DNA of 6,315 nt from Burkholderiales bacterium (GTDB lineage: Bacteria; Pseudomonadota; Gammaproteobacteria; Burkholderiales; Burkholderiaceae_C), in assembly GCA_947474415.1 (NCBI GenBank), contig CANJKD010000157.1:1-6315 (forward strand), given 5' to 3'. The notes under the pieces were generated by a model. The model was given only the letters and a program-made list of their open reading frames with translations, did no database searches and had not been told where the DNA came from. Below are positions 1-6,315 of this stretch, one piece after another. Within the stretch, counting starts at the first letter, position 1. Every line of letters starts with the position of its first letter. Both the position numbers and the translations under genes were made by a program.

Positions 1-639
1 CCCGAGTTCCACTTGCGCGCCACTGTCGAGCGCAGTGCGCCACGAGCCGCGGCCCGAAAGTTCGAGCGCTTCGATGCGCAGGTCCAGCGTGTCGAACACC
101 GGCTGCAGGCGCGCGAGCAGCGCCAGCATGTGCGGCGCGCTGCCTTCGGGGCCGCGCAGCGTCGGCAAGGCATCGTCTTCCACGTCGCCGAGATTCGCCT
201 CGAACACTTCACCGTGGCTGTTCACGAGCTTGTCGTCGGCCGCGTTCCCGTCGGCATCGCCTGAGTGGCCCGCGGCCCACAGCGCGACCGGCCGGTGCTC
301 TTCGAGTTGCACGCTGAGCCGGTTCGGCCAGACGCGCTTCACCACCGCCTGGCGCACCCAGGGCACGGACTCGAAGGCACGCCGCGCGGCGGCCAGGTCA
401 AGCGTGTAGAAGTTGCCGGCCAGCCGGGGCGTGGCGTTGGCGCGGATCGTCAACACGCTGTTGTGCGCCAGGTCGCCCTCGATGTGGATGCTGCGCACCG
501 CGAACACCGGCTGGCGCACGAGCCACAGCGCGAGCATGCCGACGAGCGCGAGCACGCCGATCGCAGCCAGCACGGCGGCGGTCAGGTTCATCAGCCGGAT
601 GTCGGCTGGCAGTGCGGGCGGCGGGGCGGGGCGGCGCAT
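1..639 (-). CDS. ftsQ: FtsQ, cell division protein (5' part; C-terminus beyond window)
   Basis: FtsQ is a bitopic inner-membrane divisome protein. In known systems it joins FtsB/FtsL and helps recruit and control the septal synthase. The 213 codons present stay open to the left edge, so the C-terminus is missing. Translation shows a short Pro-rich cytoplasmic leader (1-16), one hydrophobic segment (about 18-41), then a POTRA-like domain (about 44-120) with 'FAVRSIHIEGD', 'VPWVRQAVVKRVWPNRLSV' and 'EEHRPVALW'. The beta domain follows with 'KLVNSHGEVFEANLG' (137-151) and 'LPTLRGPEGS' (158-167). The ATG at 637-639 is chosen because it lies just after the ddl stop. ATG at 589-591 (Met17) is possible but would leave almost no cytoplasmic leader. 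No good Shine-Dalgarno is visible, so translation probably depends on ribosomes finishing ddl, 10 bp upstream. The gene order ddl-ftsQ supports the call. Confidence 0.93.
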   Translation of the reverse strand, partial: MRRPAPPPALPADIRLMNLTAAVLAAIGVLALVGMLALWLVRQPVFAVRSIHIEGDLAHNSVLTIRANATPRLAGNFYTLDLAAARRAFESVPWVRQAVVKRVWPNRLSVQLEEHRPVALWAAGHSGDADGNAADDKLVNSHGEVFEANLGDVEDDALPTLRGPEGSAPHMLALLARLQPVFDTLDLRIEALELSGRGSWRTALDSGAQVELG

Positions 640-649
640 GGTGTCGGGC

Positions 650-1714
650 TCAGGCGGCGAGCGGAGCCGATGAAGACGATACAGAGCCCGCCCGCGCCGC
701 CGCGGCGTCGAGCGCCGAAGGGCCACCCGGCGCGGCGTCGAGCGCCGAAGGGCCACCCGGCGCGGCGTCGAGCGCCGCGCTGGCCAGAATTCGCACGCAC
801 AGCGCGTCGTAGCTCAGGCCGGCGGCCTTGGCCGACATCGGCACCAGCGAATGCGTCGTCATGCCGGGCGAGGTGTTCATCTCCAGCAGAAAGGGCTTGC
901 GGTCGCGGGCGCGGATCATCAGGTCGGCGCGGCCCCAGCCGCGGCAACCCAACGTGCGGTACGCCTGCAGGACGATGCGCTGGATCTCGCGCTCCTCGGC
1001 TTCGGGCAGGCCGCTCGGGCACTGGTACTTCACGTCTTCGGTGAAGTACTTGTTGTGGTAGTCGTAGGCGCCTTCGGGGGCGATGATCTTCACCACCGGT
1101 AGCGCCTGCGCGTCGGCGCCCGCGCCGAGCACCGGGCAGGTCACTTCCTCGCCTTCGATGAACTCTTCGCACAGCACATCGGCGTCGTACTGCGCGGCCA
1201 GTTCGACGGCTGCCTGCATGGTCGAGTAGCCCACGACCTTGGTAATGCCGATCGATGAACCTTCGCGCGGCGGCTTCACGATCAGCGGCAGGCCGAGTTC
1301 GTCGGGCACGGTGAGCACACGCTCGCGGCCGCGGCCCTCCGGCTCCAGCCGCACATAGCGCGGCGTCGGCAGGCCTTCGGCGATCCAGACACGCTTGGTC
1401 ATCACCTTGTCCATCGCGATCGCCGAGGCGAGCACGCCGGAGCCGGTGTACGGCATGTGCAGCAGTTCGAGCGCGCCCTGCACGCTTCCGTCTTCACCAT
1501 GCCGGCCATGCAGCGCGATGAAGCAGCGTGCGAAGCCCTGCTGCCGCAGTTCGGTCAGGTCATGTTCGGCCGGGTCGAACGCATGGGCCTCCACGCCTTG
1601 CGAGCGCAAGGCCGCCAGCACGCCGTTGCCCGACATCAACGAGATCTGGCGCTCGGCCGATGTGCCGCCCATCAACACCGCGACCTTGCCAAGACTCTTC
1701 ACGTCCACACTCAT
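650..1714 (-). CDS. ddl: D-alanine--D-alanine ligase (DdlB type) with repeat-bearing C-terminal tail
   Basis: This cytoplasmic ATP-grasp enzyme joins two D-Ala to make the dipeptide that MurF adds to the stem peptide. Of its 354 residues, about 1-310 match the family: '[15 protein letters not shown]' (15-29, E21 in the place of the N-terminal substrate-site Glu), '[12 protein letters not shown]' (69-80), '[13 protein letters not shown]' (91-103), the ATP-grasp lysine in '[10 protein letters not shown]' (147-156), '[13 protein letters not shown]' (183-195), 'YDYHNKYF' (217-224), and metal ligands in 'GRADLMIRA' (261-269, D264) and 'LLEMNTSPG' (276-284, E278, N280). DdlB proteins usually stop soon after the equivalent of 'VRIL' (307-310). 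Here about 44 more residues follow, including a 10-residue unit ([10 protein letters not shown]) twice at 319-338, then an Ala/Ser-rich end. The tail lies outside the fold and probably leaves catalysis intact. The start overlaps the murC stop by ATGA, with a G-rich ribosome site just upstream. Confidence 0.97.
   Translation of the reverse strand: MSVDVKSLGKVAVLMGGTSAERQISLMSGNGVLAALRSQGVEAHAFDPAEHDLTELRQQGFARCFIALHGRHGEDGSVQGALELLHMPYTGSGVLASAIAMDKVMTKRVWIAEGLPTPRYVRLEPEGRGRERVLTVPDELGLPLIVKPPREGSSIGITKVVGYSTMQAAVELAAQYDADVLCEEFIEGEEVTCPVLGAGADAQALPVVKIIAPEGAYDYHNKYFTEDVKYQCPSGLPEAEEREIQRIVLQAYRTLGCRGWGRADLMIRARDRKPFLLEMNTSPGMTTHSLVPMSAKAAGLSYDALCVRILASAALDAAPGGPSALDAAPGGPSALDAAAARAGSVSSSSAPLAA
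701..777. repeat. 30-bp direct tandem repeat, about 2.6 copies, inside the 3' end of ddl
   Basis: Positions 701-730 and 731-760 are identical, and 761-777 repeats the first 17 bases before the match breaks. The unit is ten codons, so copy-number changes keep the ddl frame. It encodes the repeated [10 protein letters not shown] of the Ddl tail. Each copy holds a small inverted repeat, CGGCG-TCGAG-CGCCG (703-717, then 733-747 and 763-777), which could favour slippage. The perfect identity of the first two copies suggests a recent duplication or ongoing homogenisation. Confidence 0.95.
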
Positions 1715-3123
1715 CTCGCCCCCTTTGGCGCCAGCAACTCGACCACCTGCGATGGCACGCCACCGATCGTTCCGGCGCCCATCGAGACCACCACATCGCC
1801 CGCCCTCGCCTGCTCGACGATCGTGGCGGCGAGGTCGGCGATGTCGTCGACGAACACCGGCTCGACCTTGCCGGCCACGCGCAAGGCCCGCGCCAGCGCA
1901 CGGCCATCGGCGGCGACGATGGGGGCTTCGCCGGCCGCGTACACATCGGCCAGCAGCACCAGATCGGCGCTTCCCATCACCTTCACGAAGTCTTCGAAGC
2001 AGTCGCGGGTGCGCGTGTAGCGGTGTGGCTGGAACGCCAGCACCAGGCGCCGGCCGGGGAACGCACCGCGCGTGGCCGCCAGCGTGGCGGCCATCTCCAC
2101 CGGGTGGTGGCCGTAGTCGTCGATCAGCGTGAAGCTGCCGCCGTCGGCCGTGGGCTGTTCACCGTAGCGCTGGAAGCGCCGGCCCACGCCAGTGAACTCG
2201 GCCAGGCCCTTCACGACCGGCACGTCGGGCAGTTCCAGTTCGGTGGCCACGGCAATCGCGGCCAGCGCGTTCAGCACGTTGTGGTCGCCCGGCAGGTTCA
2301 GCGTCACCTGCAGGTCGGGCATGCGAACGCCGTTGCGGCGCTGCACCGTGAACTGCATCGTGCCGGCATGGGCTCCCACGTTCACCGCGCGCACCATCGC
2401 GTCTTCGCTGAAGCCGTAGCTGACGATCGGGCGCGAGATCATCGGCAGGATCGAGCGCACGCCGGGGTCGTCGGTGCAGAGGATGGCTGCGCCATAGAAC
2501 GGCATGCGGTGGATGAACTCGACGAAGGCCGCCTTCAGCTTCGCGAAGTCGTGCCCATAGGTGTCCATGTGGTCGGCGTCGATGTTCGTGACCACCGCCA
2601 TCACCGGCAGCAGGTTCAGGAACGACGCGTCCGACTCGTCGGCCTCGACGACGATGTAGTCGCCCGAACCCAGACGTGAATTCGCGCCCGCCGCGTTCAG
2701 GCGCCCGCCGATCACGAAGGTCGGGTCGACGCCGGCCTCGGCGAGCACGCTGGTGACGAGGCTGGTGGTCGTGGTCTTGCCATGCGTGCCGGCGATGGCG
2801 ATGCCCGACTTCAAACGCATCAGTTCGGCCAGCATCACCGCGCGCGGCACCACCGGCACGCGCCTGGCACGGGCTGCGATCACCTCAGGGTTGTCGGCGC
2901 GAACCGCCGTCGACGTCACCACCGCTTCGGCGCCAGCGATGTTCGCCGCGTCGTGGCCGATGGCCACGCGGATGCCGAGCATTGCAAGCCGGCGCGTCGT
3001 CGCGCTGTCGCCCTGGTCCGAGCCCGACACCGTGTAGCCAAGGTTGTGCAGGATCTCGGCGATGCCACTCATGCCGGCGCCGCCGACGCCGACGAAGTGG
3101 ATGTGCTTGACGGCGTGTTTCAT
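1711..3123 (-). CDS. murC: UDP-N-acetylmuramate--L-alanine ligase
   Basis: MurC is the cytoplasmic ATP-dependent ligase that adds L-Ala to UDP-MurNAc, the first amino acid of the stem peptide. The 470-residue product has the usual family length and three-domain order. The N-terminal UDP-binding Rossmann domain has 'GVGGAGMSG' (12-20) and 'SGSDQ' (33-37). The central ATPase has the P-loop '[11 protein letters not shown]' (111-121), 'EADESD' (160-165), '[12 protein letters not shown]' (179-190) and '[13 protein letters not shown]' (277-289). The C-terminal domain has 'GVGRRFQ' (312-318), 'DDYGHHP' (335-341), 'FQPHRYTRT' (364-372) and 'SMGAGTI' (447-453). DDYGHHP and FQPHRYTRT separate MurC from MurD, MurE and MurF. 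The start ATG overlaps the murG stop by four bases, and the stop overlaps the ddl start by four bases, so translation is probably coupled on both sides. Nothing in the protein looks damaged. Confidence 0.98.
   Translation of the reverse strand: MKHAVKHIHFVGVGGAGMSGIAEILHNLGYTVSGSDQGDSATTRRLAMLGIRVAIGHDAANIAGAEAVVTSTAVRADNPEVIAARARRVPVVPRAVMLAELMRLKSGIAIAGTHGKTTTTSLVTSVLAEAGVDPTFVIGGRLNAAGANSRLGSGDYIVVEADESDASFLNLLPVMAVVTNIDADHMDTYGHDFAKLKAAFVEFIHRMPFYGAAILCTDDPGVRSILPMISRPIVSYGFSEDAMVRAVNVGAHAGTMQFTVQRRNGVRMPDLQVTLNLPGDHNVLNALAAIAVATELELPDVPVVKGLAEFTGVGRRFQRYGEQPTADGGSFTLIDDYGHHPVEMAATLAATRGAFPGRRLVLAFQPHRYTRTRDCFEDFVKVMGSADLVLLADVYAAGEAPIVAADGRALARALRVAGKVEPVFVDDIADLAATIVEQARAGDVVVSMGAGTIGGVPSQVVELLAPKGAR
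1719..1726 (-). promoter_or_regulatory. Ribosome binding site for ddl, within murC
   Basis: On the minus strand the murC 3' end reads AAAGGGGG, four bases (CGAG) before the ddl ATG at 1712-1714. It supports this start, which already fits the ATGA overlap with murC. Confidence 0.5.
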
Positions 3124-4193
3124 GCGGCCACCAACCCTTCGATCTCATCCGCGACACGCGCCGCTGCTTTCGGCTTCGCCAAGGCCCGCGCTTTCGTCGC
3201 CATTGCCAGAAGTGCTTCGCGCGTCAGGCCCGCCAACAAATCGGCCAGCGTGCGCGGCGTCATCTCGCTCTGCTGCAAATGGATGGCCGCGCCCTGCCCG
3301 GCCAGCCACTGCGCGTTGTCGCGCTGATGCGCGGTGGTGCTGACGATCAGCGGCACCAGCACCGAGGCGACACCGGCCGCGCACAGCTCGCTGACCGTCA
3401 CCGCGCCGGCGCGGCAGACGATCAGGTCGCACTCGCCCAGGTGCCTCGCCATGTCGTCGATGAAGGGCAGCACGTGCGCCTTCACGTCCGCCTCTTCATA
3501 GGCCGCCAGCACCGAGGCATGGTTCGCGTTGCCGGTCTGGTGCGTGACCTGCGGGCGCTGCGCCTCGGCCAGTAGCGCGAGCGCCTGCGGCACGCACTCG
3601 TTGAGCGCCCTGGCACCGAGGCTGCCGCCGACCACCAGCACCCGCAGCGCGCCGCTGCGGCCTTCGAAGCGCTGAGGCGGTGCCGGCAAGGCCTCGATCT
3701 CGGCGCGCACCGGGTTGCCGGTGACGACGGCGCGCTTCGTGTTCTTGGCGGCCTTGCCATCGAAGCCGAAGGCGACACGGCCGGCAAAGGGCAGCAGCGC
3801 CTTGTTGCTCATCAACAGCGACGCATCGGCGTTGACGAGCACGAGCGGTTTGCGCAGCAGCGCCGCCATCAGGCCACCCGGAAAGCACACATAGCCGCCC
3901 ATGCCGAGAACCGCCGTGGCATCGCGCTGGCGGATGATCTGCAGGCAGTGCCAGAACGCGGCCAGCAGCTTGGCGGCGCCCGTCAGCGTGTGCATCAGTC
4001 CCTTGCCGCGCAGGCCAGCGAAGGCGATGGTGTCGACGGGAATGCCGCTCGGCGGGACGAGCTGGTTTTCCATGCCCTTCGGCGTTCCGAGCCAGCTGAC
4101 AGTCCAGCCGCGCGACTGCATCTCGCGGGCGACCGCGAGGCCAGGGATCACGTGACCACCGGTGCCGGCGGCCATCACGATGAGGTGCTTCAT
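3120..4193 (-). CDS. murG: UDP-GlcNAc:lipid I GlcNAc transferase (MurG)
   Basis: MurG is a GT-B glycosyltransferase on the inner face of the cytoplasmic membrane. It moves GlcNAc from UDP-GlcNAc onto lipid I to form lipid II, the substrate of FtsW. The 357 residues match the usual length. The N-terminal acceptor domain starts with '[16 protein letters not shown]' (7-22, glycine loop and H14) and '[14 protein letters not shown]' (34-47), then '[13 protein letters not shown]' (95-107). The donor domain has 'GNPVR' (159-163), '[12 protein letters not shown]' (187-198, S191 and N198), '[10 protein letters not shown]' (261-270, E269) and 'AHQRDNA' (288-294). One stretch differs from the textbook enzyme: the HEQN motif of E. 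coli MurG aligns with VNAD (120-123). I recall similar wording in other Burkholderiales, so it is probably a lineage trait. The chosen ATG puts the glycine loop at the normal distance from the N-terminus. A GGGAGAGGG stretch precedes it. A 112-bp gap separates it from ftsW. Confidence 0.97.
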   Translation of the reverse strand: MKHLIVMAAGTGGHVIPGLAVAREMQSRGWTVSWLGTPKGMENQLVPPSGIPVDTIAFAGLRGKGLMHTLTGAAKLLAAFWHCLQIIRQRDATAVLGMGGYVCFPGGLMAALLRKPLVLVNADASLLMSNKALLPFAGRVAFGFDGKAAKNTKRAVVTGNPVRAEIEALPAPPQRFEGRSGALRVLVVGGSLGARALNECVPQALALLAEAQRPQVTHQTGNANHASVLAAYEEADVKAHVLPFIDDMARHLGECDLIVCRAGAVTVSELCAAGVASVLVPLIVSTTAHQRDNAQWLAGQGAAIHLQQSEMTPRTLADLLAGLTREALLAMATKARALAKPKAAARVADEIEGLVAA

Positions 4194-4198
4194 GACAG

Positions 4199-4207
4199 CC
4201 CTCTCCC
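4199..4207 (-). promoter_or_regulatory. Ribosome binding site for murG
   Basis: The minus strand reads GGGAGAGGG, ending five bases (CTGTC) before the murG ATG at 4191-4193. It lies inside the palindrome-rich gap, so murG has its own initiation signal as well as possible coupling to the short open frame that ends on its start codon. Confidence 0.55.
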
Positions 4208-4229
4208 GACGAGTACGTCGGCCGATCCG

Positions 4230-4259
4230 AGGGCCACGAAGGGGCCCCTGCGTGGCCCT
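4230..4259. repeat. 30-bp GC-rich near-perfect palindrome (hairpin) between ftsW and murG
   Basis: The arms AGGGCCACG (4230-4238) and CGTGGCCCT (4251-4259) are perfect reverse complements. The 12 bases between them contain GGGGCCCC (4241-4248), itself a palindrome. In RNA from either strand this would fold into a very stable hairpin. No U-run follows on the minus strand, so it does not look like a standard intrinsic terminator. It may pause polymerase, protect an mRNA end, or be part of a dispersed palindromic repeat. Confidence 0.8.
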
Positions 4260-4305
4260 TGGAGATGCAGGCTCGCTCGGGAGCGGCCCGGCGCTGGTCC
4301 CACGA

Positions 4306-5595
4306 TCATGCGCGCCCCCCCCGCATGAGTTGCCTGTTCTCGATGTCGATCCGAACCACGATCGCCAGCGCCACCATGCTCATCACGATCGCCGAGCCGC
4401 CATAGCTCATCAGCGGCAGGGTCAGCCCCTTGGTCGGCAGCAGGCCCAGGTTCACGCCCATGTTGATGAAGGCCTGGCCGCCGATCCAGATGCCGACGCC
4501 TTGTGCGTACAAGCCGGCAAACACGCGGTCGAGTGCGATGGCTTGGCGACCAATGTGAAACATGCGGCGCGCCAGCCAGAAAAACAGCACGATCACGCAG
4601 GCCACGCCGACGAAGCCGAGTTCCTCGCCGATCACGGCGAGCAGGAAGTCGGTGTGCGCCTCGGGCAGGTAGTGCAGCTTCTCGACGCTGGCGCCCAGGC
4701 CCTGGCCGAAGACCTCGCCCCGCCCCAGGGCGATCAGCGAGTGCGTCAGCTGGTAGCCCTTGCCCTGCGCGTACAGCGGGTCCCAGGGCTTCAGGAAGGC
4801 CAGGATGCGCTCGGCACGCCACGGGCTGCTGATGATCATCAGCACGAAGGCGCCGACCAGCACCGCAATGCTGAGGAAGAACATGCGGCCATTCACGCCA
4901 CCGAGGAACAGGATGCCCATTGCGATCACCGCGATCACCATGAAGGCGCCCATGTCGGGCTCGGCCAGCAACAGCAGGCCGATCACACCAAGCGCCACTG
5001 CCATCGGCGCCACGGCGCGAACGAATTTTTCCTTGATGTCCATCTTGCGGACCATGTAGTTCGCGGCATACATCGCGATCGCCAGTTTCGCCAGTTCGGA
5101 GGGCTGGAAGCTGAACGGCCCGACGGGGATCCAGCGTTTCGCGCCGTTCACGCCCTTGCCGATGCCGGGGATCAGCACCACCACCAGCAACAGCAGCGAG
5201 GCGACGAAGATCCACGGCGAGGCCTTCTCCCAGAAGCTGACCGGCACCTGCACCGTGACCAGCGCCGCCACGAAGGCGATCGCGACGAACAGGATCTGGC
5301 GGGTCATGAAATAGGTGGGCACGTAGCGCGCGAACTTCGGGCTGTCGGGCAGCGCGACGGTCGCGCTGTAGACCATCACGATGCCGAGCGCGAGCAACGC
5401 GATCACGACGCAGACCAGCGCCTGGTCGAAGCCGAGCAGGCGGGCGGGCTGGCCGGCGCCAACCTTGATCCAGTCGCGCACCGGAATCGACTTCACGCCG
5501 GCATCGTCGCCGCCGACCAGCGAGGCACGCTTCGGCAGCAGCGACGCGATGCGAGCGCGCAGCGCGTCGACGCGATTCATGGCATCGGAACTCAT
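4306..5595 (-). CDS. ftsW: FtsW, septal peptidoglycan polymerase (SEDS family)
   Basis: FtsW is the multi-spanning SEDS glycosyltransferase that polymerises lipid II at the septum together with FtsI (PBP3). The 429-residue product has a cytoplasmic N-terminus of about 55 residues followed by a series of hydrophobic segments consistent with ten membrane helices (first about 57-79). Family landmarks are '[22 protein letters not shown]' split across 151-172, 'AEPDMG' (211-216), '[16 protein letters not shown]' (258-273), 'GKGYQL' (278-283), '[19 protein letters not shown]' (299-317) with D316 in the place of the essential SEDS aspartate, 'GEELGF' (323-328), and '[18 protein letters not shown]' (384-401). 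The cluster position separates it from RodA. The start overlaps the murD stop by ATGA and has a clear GGAGG nine bases upstream. Met6 is a weaker alternative. The last codons contain a run of eight G. Confidence 0.97.
   Translation of the reverse strand: MSSDAMNRVDALRARIASLLPKRASLVGGDDAGVKSIPVRDWIKVGAGQPARLLGFDQALVCVVIALLALGIVMVYSATVALPDSPKFARYVPTYFMTRQILFVAIAFVAALVTVQVPVSFWEKASPWIFVASLLLLVVVLIPGIGKGVNGAKRWIPVGPFSFQPSELAKLAIAMYAANYMVRKMDIKEKFVRAVAPMAVALGVIGLLLLAEPDMGAFMVIAVIAMGILFLGGVNGRMFFLSIAVLVGAFVLMIISSPWRAERILAFLKPWDPLYAQGKGYQLTHSLIALGRGEVFGQGLGASVEKLHYLPEAHTDFLLAVIGEELGFVGVACVIVLFFWLARRMFHIGRQAIALDRVFAGLYAQGVGIWIGGQAFINMGVNLGLLPTKGLTLPLMSYGGSAIVMSMVALAIVVRIDIENRQLMRGGRA
4315..4322 (-). 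other. Eight-G homopolymer near the ftsW stop
   Basis: The plus strand has eight C in a row, read as eight G in the final codons of ftsW (Met-Arg-Gly-Gly-Arg-Ala-stop). One extra G, or a -1 slip of the ribosome here, would bypass the ftsW TGA and read into the 39-codon frame, adding about 40 residues to FtsW and ending on the murG start. The tract is seen directly. Any slippage is inference, and a base-calling error is possible. Confidence 0.6.
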
Positions 5596-6315
5596 GCTGC
5601 AATGCCTCCGCGATCGGCGATCACCGCACGCACCTCGGCCACGAACACCTCGGCGCGGTGCGCGTAGTTGCGGAACATGTCCAGGCTCGCGCAGGCCGGG
5701 CTGAGCAGCACCGCATCACCGGCCCGCGCCTGCTCGAAGCACCAGCGCGTGGCGGCTTCCAGGCTGGCGTGGCGTTGCATGGGCAGGCCGGTTGATTCGA
5801 GTGCCTGTTCGATGCGTTCGGCATCGCAGCCGATCAATGCGACGGCACGCGCGTGGCGCTGCACCGGCTCAGTCAGCAGCGCGAAGTCCTGGCCCTTGCC
5901 GTCGCCACCGAGGATCACGACCAGCTTCGCGGGCGCCTTGTCGGCGCCCAGGCCGTTCAGCGCCGCGACGGTCGCGCCGACGTTCGTGCCCTTGCTGTCG
6001 TCGAACGCATCCACGCCTTCGAGCGTGGCGATGAACTGCACGCGGTGCGGCTCGCCGCTGTATTCGCGCAGGCCGTGCAGCATCGGCGCGAGCGGGCAGT
6101 CGATGGCAGTGGCGAGCGCCAGCGCCGCCAGCGCATTGGCCGCGTTGTGGCGGCCGCGCACGCGCAGCGCATCAGCCGGCATCAGACGCTGGATCAGCAG
6201 CTCTTCGGCCTCGCGCCCGCCCATGCCCTTGCCGCCCCGGCCGCCGAAGCCACGTTTGAGCGTTTCGTCAAGCTCGCGGGCCCGTACCAGCCAGGCCATG
6301 CCGTTCTCTTCGACC
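5592..6315 (-). CDS. murD: UDP-N-acetylmuramoyl-L-alanine--D-glutamate ligase (3' part)
   Basis: MurD adds D-Glu to UDP-MurNAc-L-Ala in the cytoplasm. Only the last 240 residues are in the window. The frame is open to the right edge, and the ATG at 6297-6299 is internal because in-frame codons (VEENG) precede it. MurD proteins are usually about 450-500 residues, so roughly half is missing, including the P-loop. In fragment numbering, visible landmarks are '[13 protein letters not shown]' (53-65, end of the ATPase domain), 'GEPHRVQ' (87-93), '[11 protein letters not shown]' (105-115, the MurD DSK/T motif of the C-terminal domain), '[13 protein letters not shown]' (132-144) and '[22 protein letters not shown]' split across 203-224. 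DDSKGTN with [11 protein letters not shown] separates it from MurC, MurE and MurF. A glycine-rich stretch (about 22-33) before the HNAANAL motif looks longer than in E. coli MurD. The stop overlaps ftsW by ATGA. Confidence 0.96.
   Translation of the reverse strand, partial: VEENGMAWLVRARELDETLKRGFGGRGGKGMGGREAEELLIQRLMPADALRVRGRHNAANALAALALATAIDCPLAPMLHGLREYSGEPHRVQFIATLEGVDAFDDSKGTNVGATVAALNGLGADKAPAKLVVILGGDGKGQDFALLTEPVQRHARAVALIGCDAERIEQALESTGLPMQRHASLEAATRWCFEQARAGDAVLLSPACASLDMFRNYAHRAEVFVAEVRAVIADRGGIAA
5605..5609 (-). promoter_or_regulatory. Ribosome binding site for ftsW, within murD
   Basis: The minus strand reads GGAGG nine bases before the ATG at 5593-5595. This is the best Shine-Dalgarno match in the window and fixes the ftsW start at the ATGA overlap rather than at Met6. 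Confidence 0.7.

Larger units (their letters stand above)
4194..4305. repeat. Palindrome-rich insert-like spacer between ftsW and murG
   Basis: This 112-bp spacer is the only sizeable gap in an otherwise overlapping gene string. It holds a 6-bp stem with a 4-base loop (CCGACG/CGTCGG, 4206-4221), the near-perfect 30-bp palindrome at 4230-4259, a short near-palindrome at 4274-4285 (CGCTC-GG-GAGCG) and a distant 7-bp inverted pair (CTCCCGA 4203-4209, TCGGGAG 4277-4283). It is bounded by TCATG at 4190-4194 and 4306-4310. This looks like a REP-like or miniature non-coding element placed at a former ATGA junction. No clean terminal inverted repeats sit at the exact edges, so the mechanism is unknown. 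Confidence 0.6.
4190..4309 (-). other. 39-codon open frame bridging ftsW and murG (possible coupled leader peptide or accidental ORF)
   Basis: An ATG at 4307-4309 overlaps the ftsW TGA (4306-4308) as ATGA. The frame runs 39 codons to a TGA at 4190-4192, which overlaps the murG ATG (4191-4193) as ATGA. The product starts [18 protein letters not shown] and ends [15 protein letters not shown]. It has no domain, signal peptide or membrane segment that I recognise, and its middle is encoded by the 30-bp palindrome. Its G-rich upstream context comes from the end of ftsW. It may be translated simply because ribosomes leaving ftsW meet the ATG, which would carry them to murG. It may equally be a chance frame in an inserted repeat. 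I do not assign it a function. Confidence 0.3.

Noticed and set aside
701..777. CRISPR-like array
   Set aside because: The 30-bp units are directly adjacent with no spacers and lie in the ddl reading frame, so this is a coding tandem repeat.
265..1044. Plus-strand open frame of 259 codons opposite ftsQ and ddl
   Set aside because: It is Arg/His/Gly-rich, crosses the ddl/ftsQ border and contains the 30-bp repeat only as antisense ([10 protein letters not shown]). FtsQ and Ddl are both unmistakable on the other strand.
1528..2679. Plus-strand open frame of 383 codons opposite murC and part of ddl
   Set aside because: This is an antisense shadow with an His/Arg/Val-rich composition and no family motifs. 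MurC motifs run uninterrupted on the minus strand.
4230..4259. Intrinsic terminator after ftsW
   Set aside because: The hairpin is strong but no U-run follows on the minus strand, and termination here would cut off essential murG, murC, ddl and ftsQ.
4190..5602. Minus-strand 470-codon frame over ftsW
   Set aside because: Over ftsW it is the wrong frame (Arg/Ala-rich, no membrane helices). Only its last 39 codons, after ftsW stops, are worth attention and are reported separately.
4162..5667. Long plus-strand open frame (501 codons) opposite ftsW
   Set aside because: Its product is a low-complexity His/Asp/Gln/Arg-rich string without a recognisable domain, typical of an antisense shadow in GC-rich DNA, and it lies across a clear FtsW.
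5592..6299. Treating the ATG at 6297-6299 as the murD start
   Set aside because: In-frame codons continue to the window edge, and the fragment lacks the N-terminal UDP-binding domain and P-loop, so this Met is internal.

Overview
The window is a stretch of the division and cell wall (dcw) cluster of a GC-rich proteobacterium. Every gene lies on the minus strand. In transcription order (right to left) they are murD (3' part), ftsW, murG, murC, ddl (ddlB type) and ftsQ (5' part). This is the classical dcw order. The strong G/C bias at third codon positions and the protein wording (for example the 'KLVN.HGEVFEANLG' stretch of FtsQ and the MurG donor-side variant) suggest Burkholderiales, perhaps the Rubrivivax/Leptothrix/Comamonadaceae neighbourhood. 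That placement rests on recognition, not on a search.

Layout. murD (5592-6315, start outside the window) overlaps ftsW (4306-5595) by an ATGA. ftsW and murG (3120-4193) are separated by 112 bp, the only sizeable gap. murG/murC (1711-3123) and murC/ddl (650-1714) each overlap by ATGA. A 10-bp gap then leads to ftsQ (1-639, C-terminus outside the window). No promoter, terminator, tRNA, CRISPR array or transposase gene was seen. The tight packing fits one polycistronic message with translational coupling.

How the genes work together. MurC and MurD add L-Ala and D-Glu to UDP-MurNAc, Ddl makes the D-Ala-D-Ala dipeptide that ends the stem peptide, and MurG adds GlcNAc to lipid I to give lipid II. 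FtsW polymerises lipid II at the septum, and FtsQ links early and late divisome proteins.

The core genes are ordinary. The unusual material is at two gene borders. (1) The ftsW-murG gap is a run of palindromes bounded by TCATG on both sides, and it contains a 39-codon open frame that overlaps ftsW's stop and murG's start by ATGA at each end. It looks like a small inserted repeat that kept or recreated the coupling. An eight-G tract sits just before it in the last codons of ftsW. (2) ddl carries a C-terminal extension of about 44 residues, partly built from an exact in-frame 30-bp tandem repeat. I see no sign of a new multi-gene system here.
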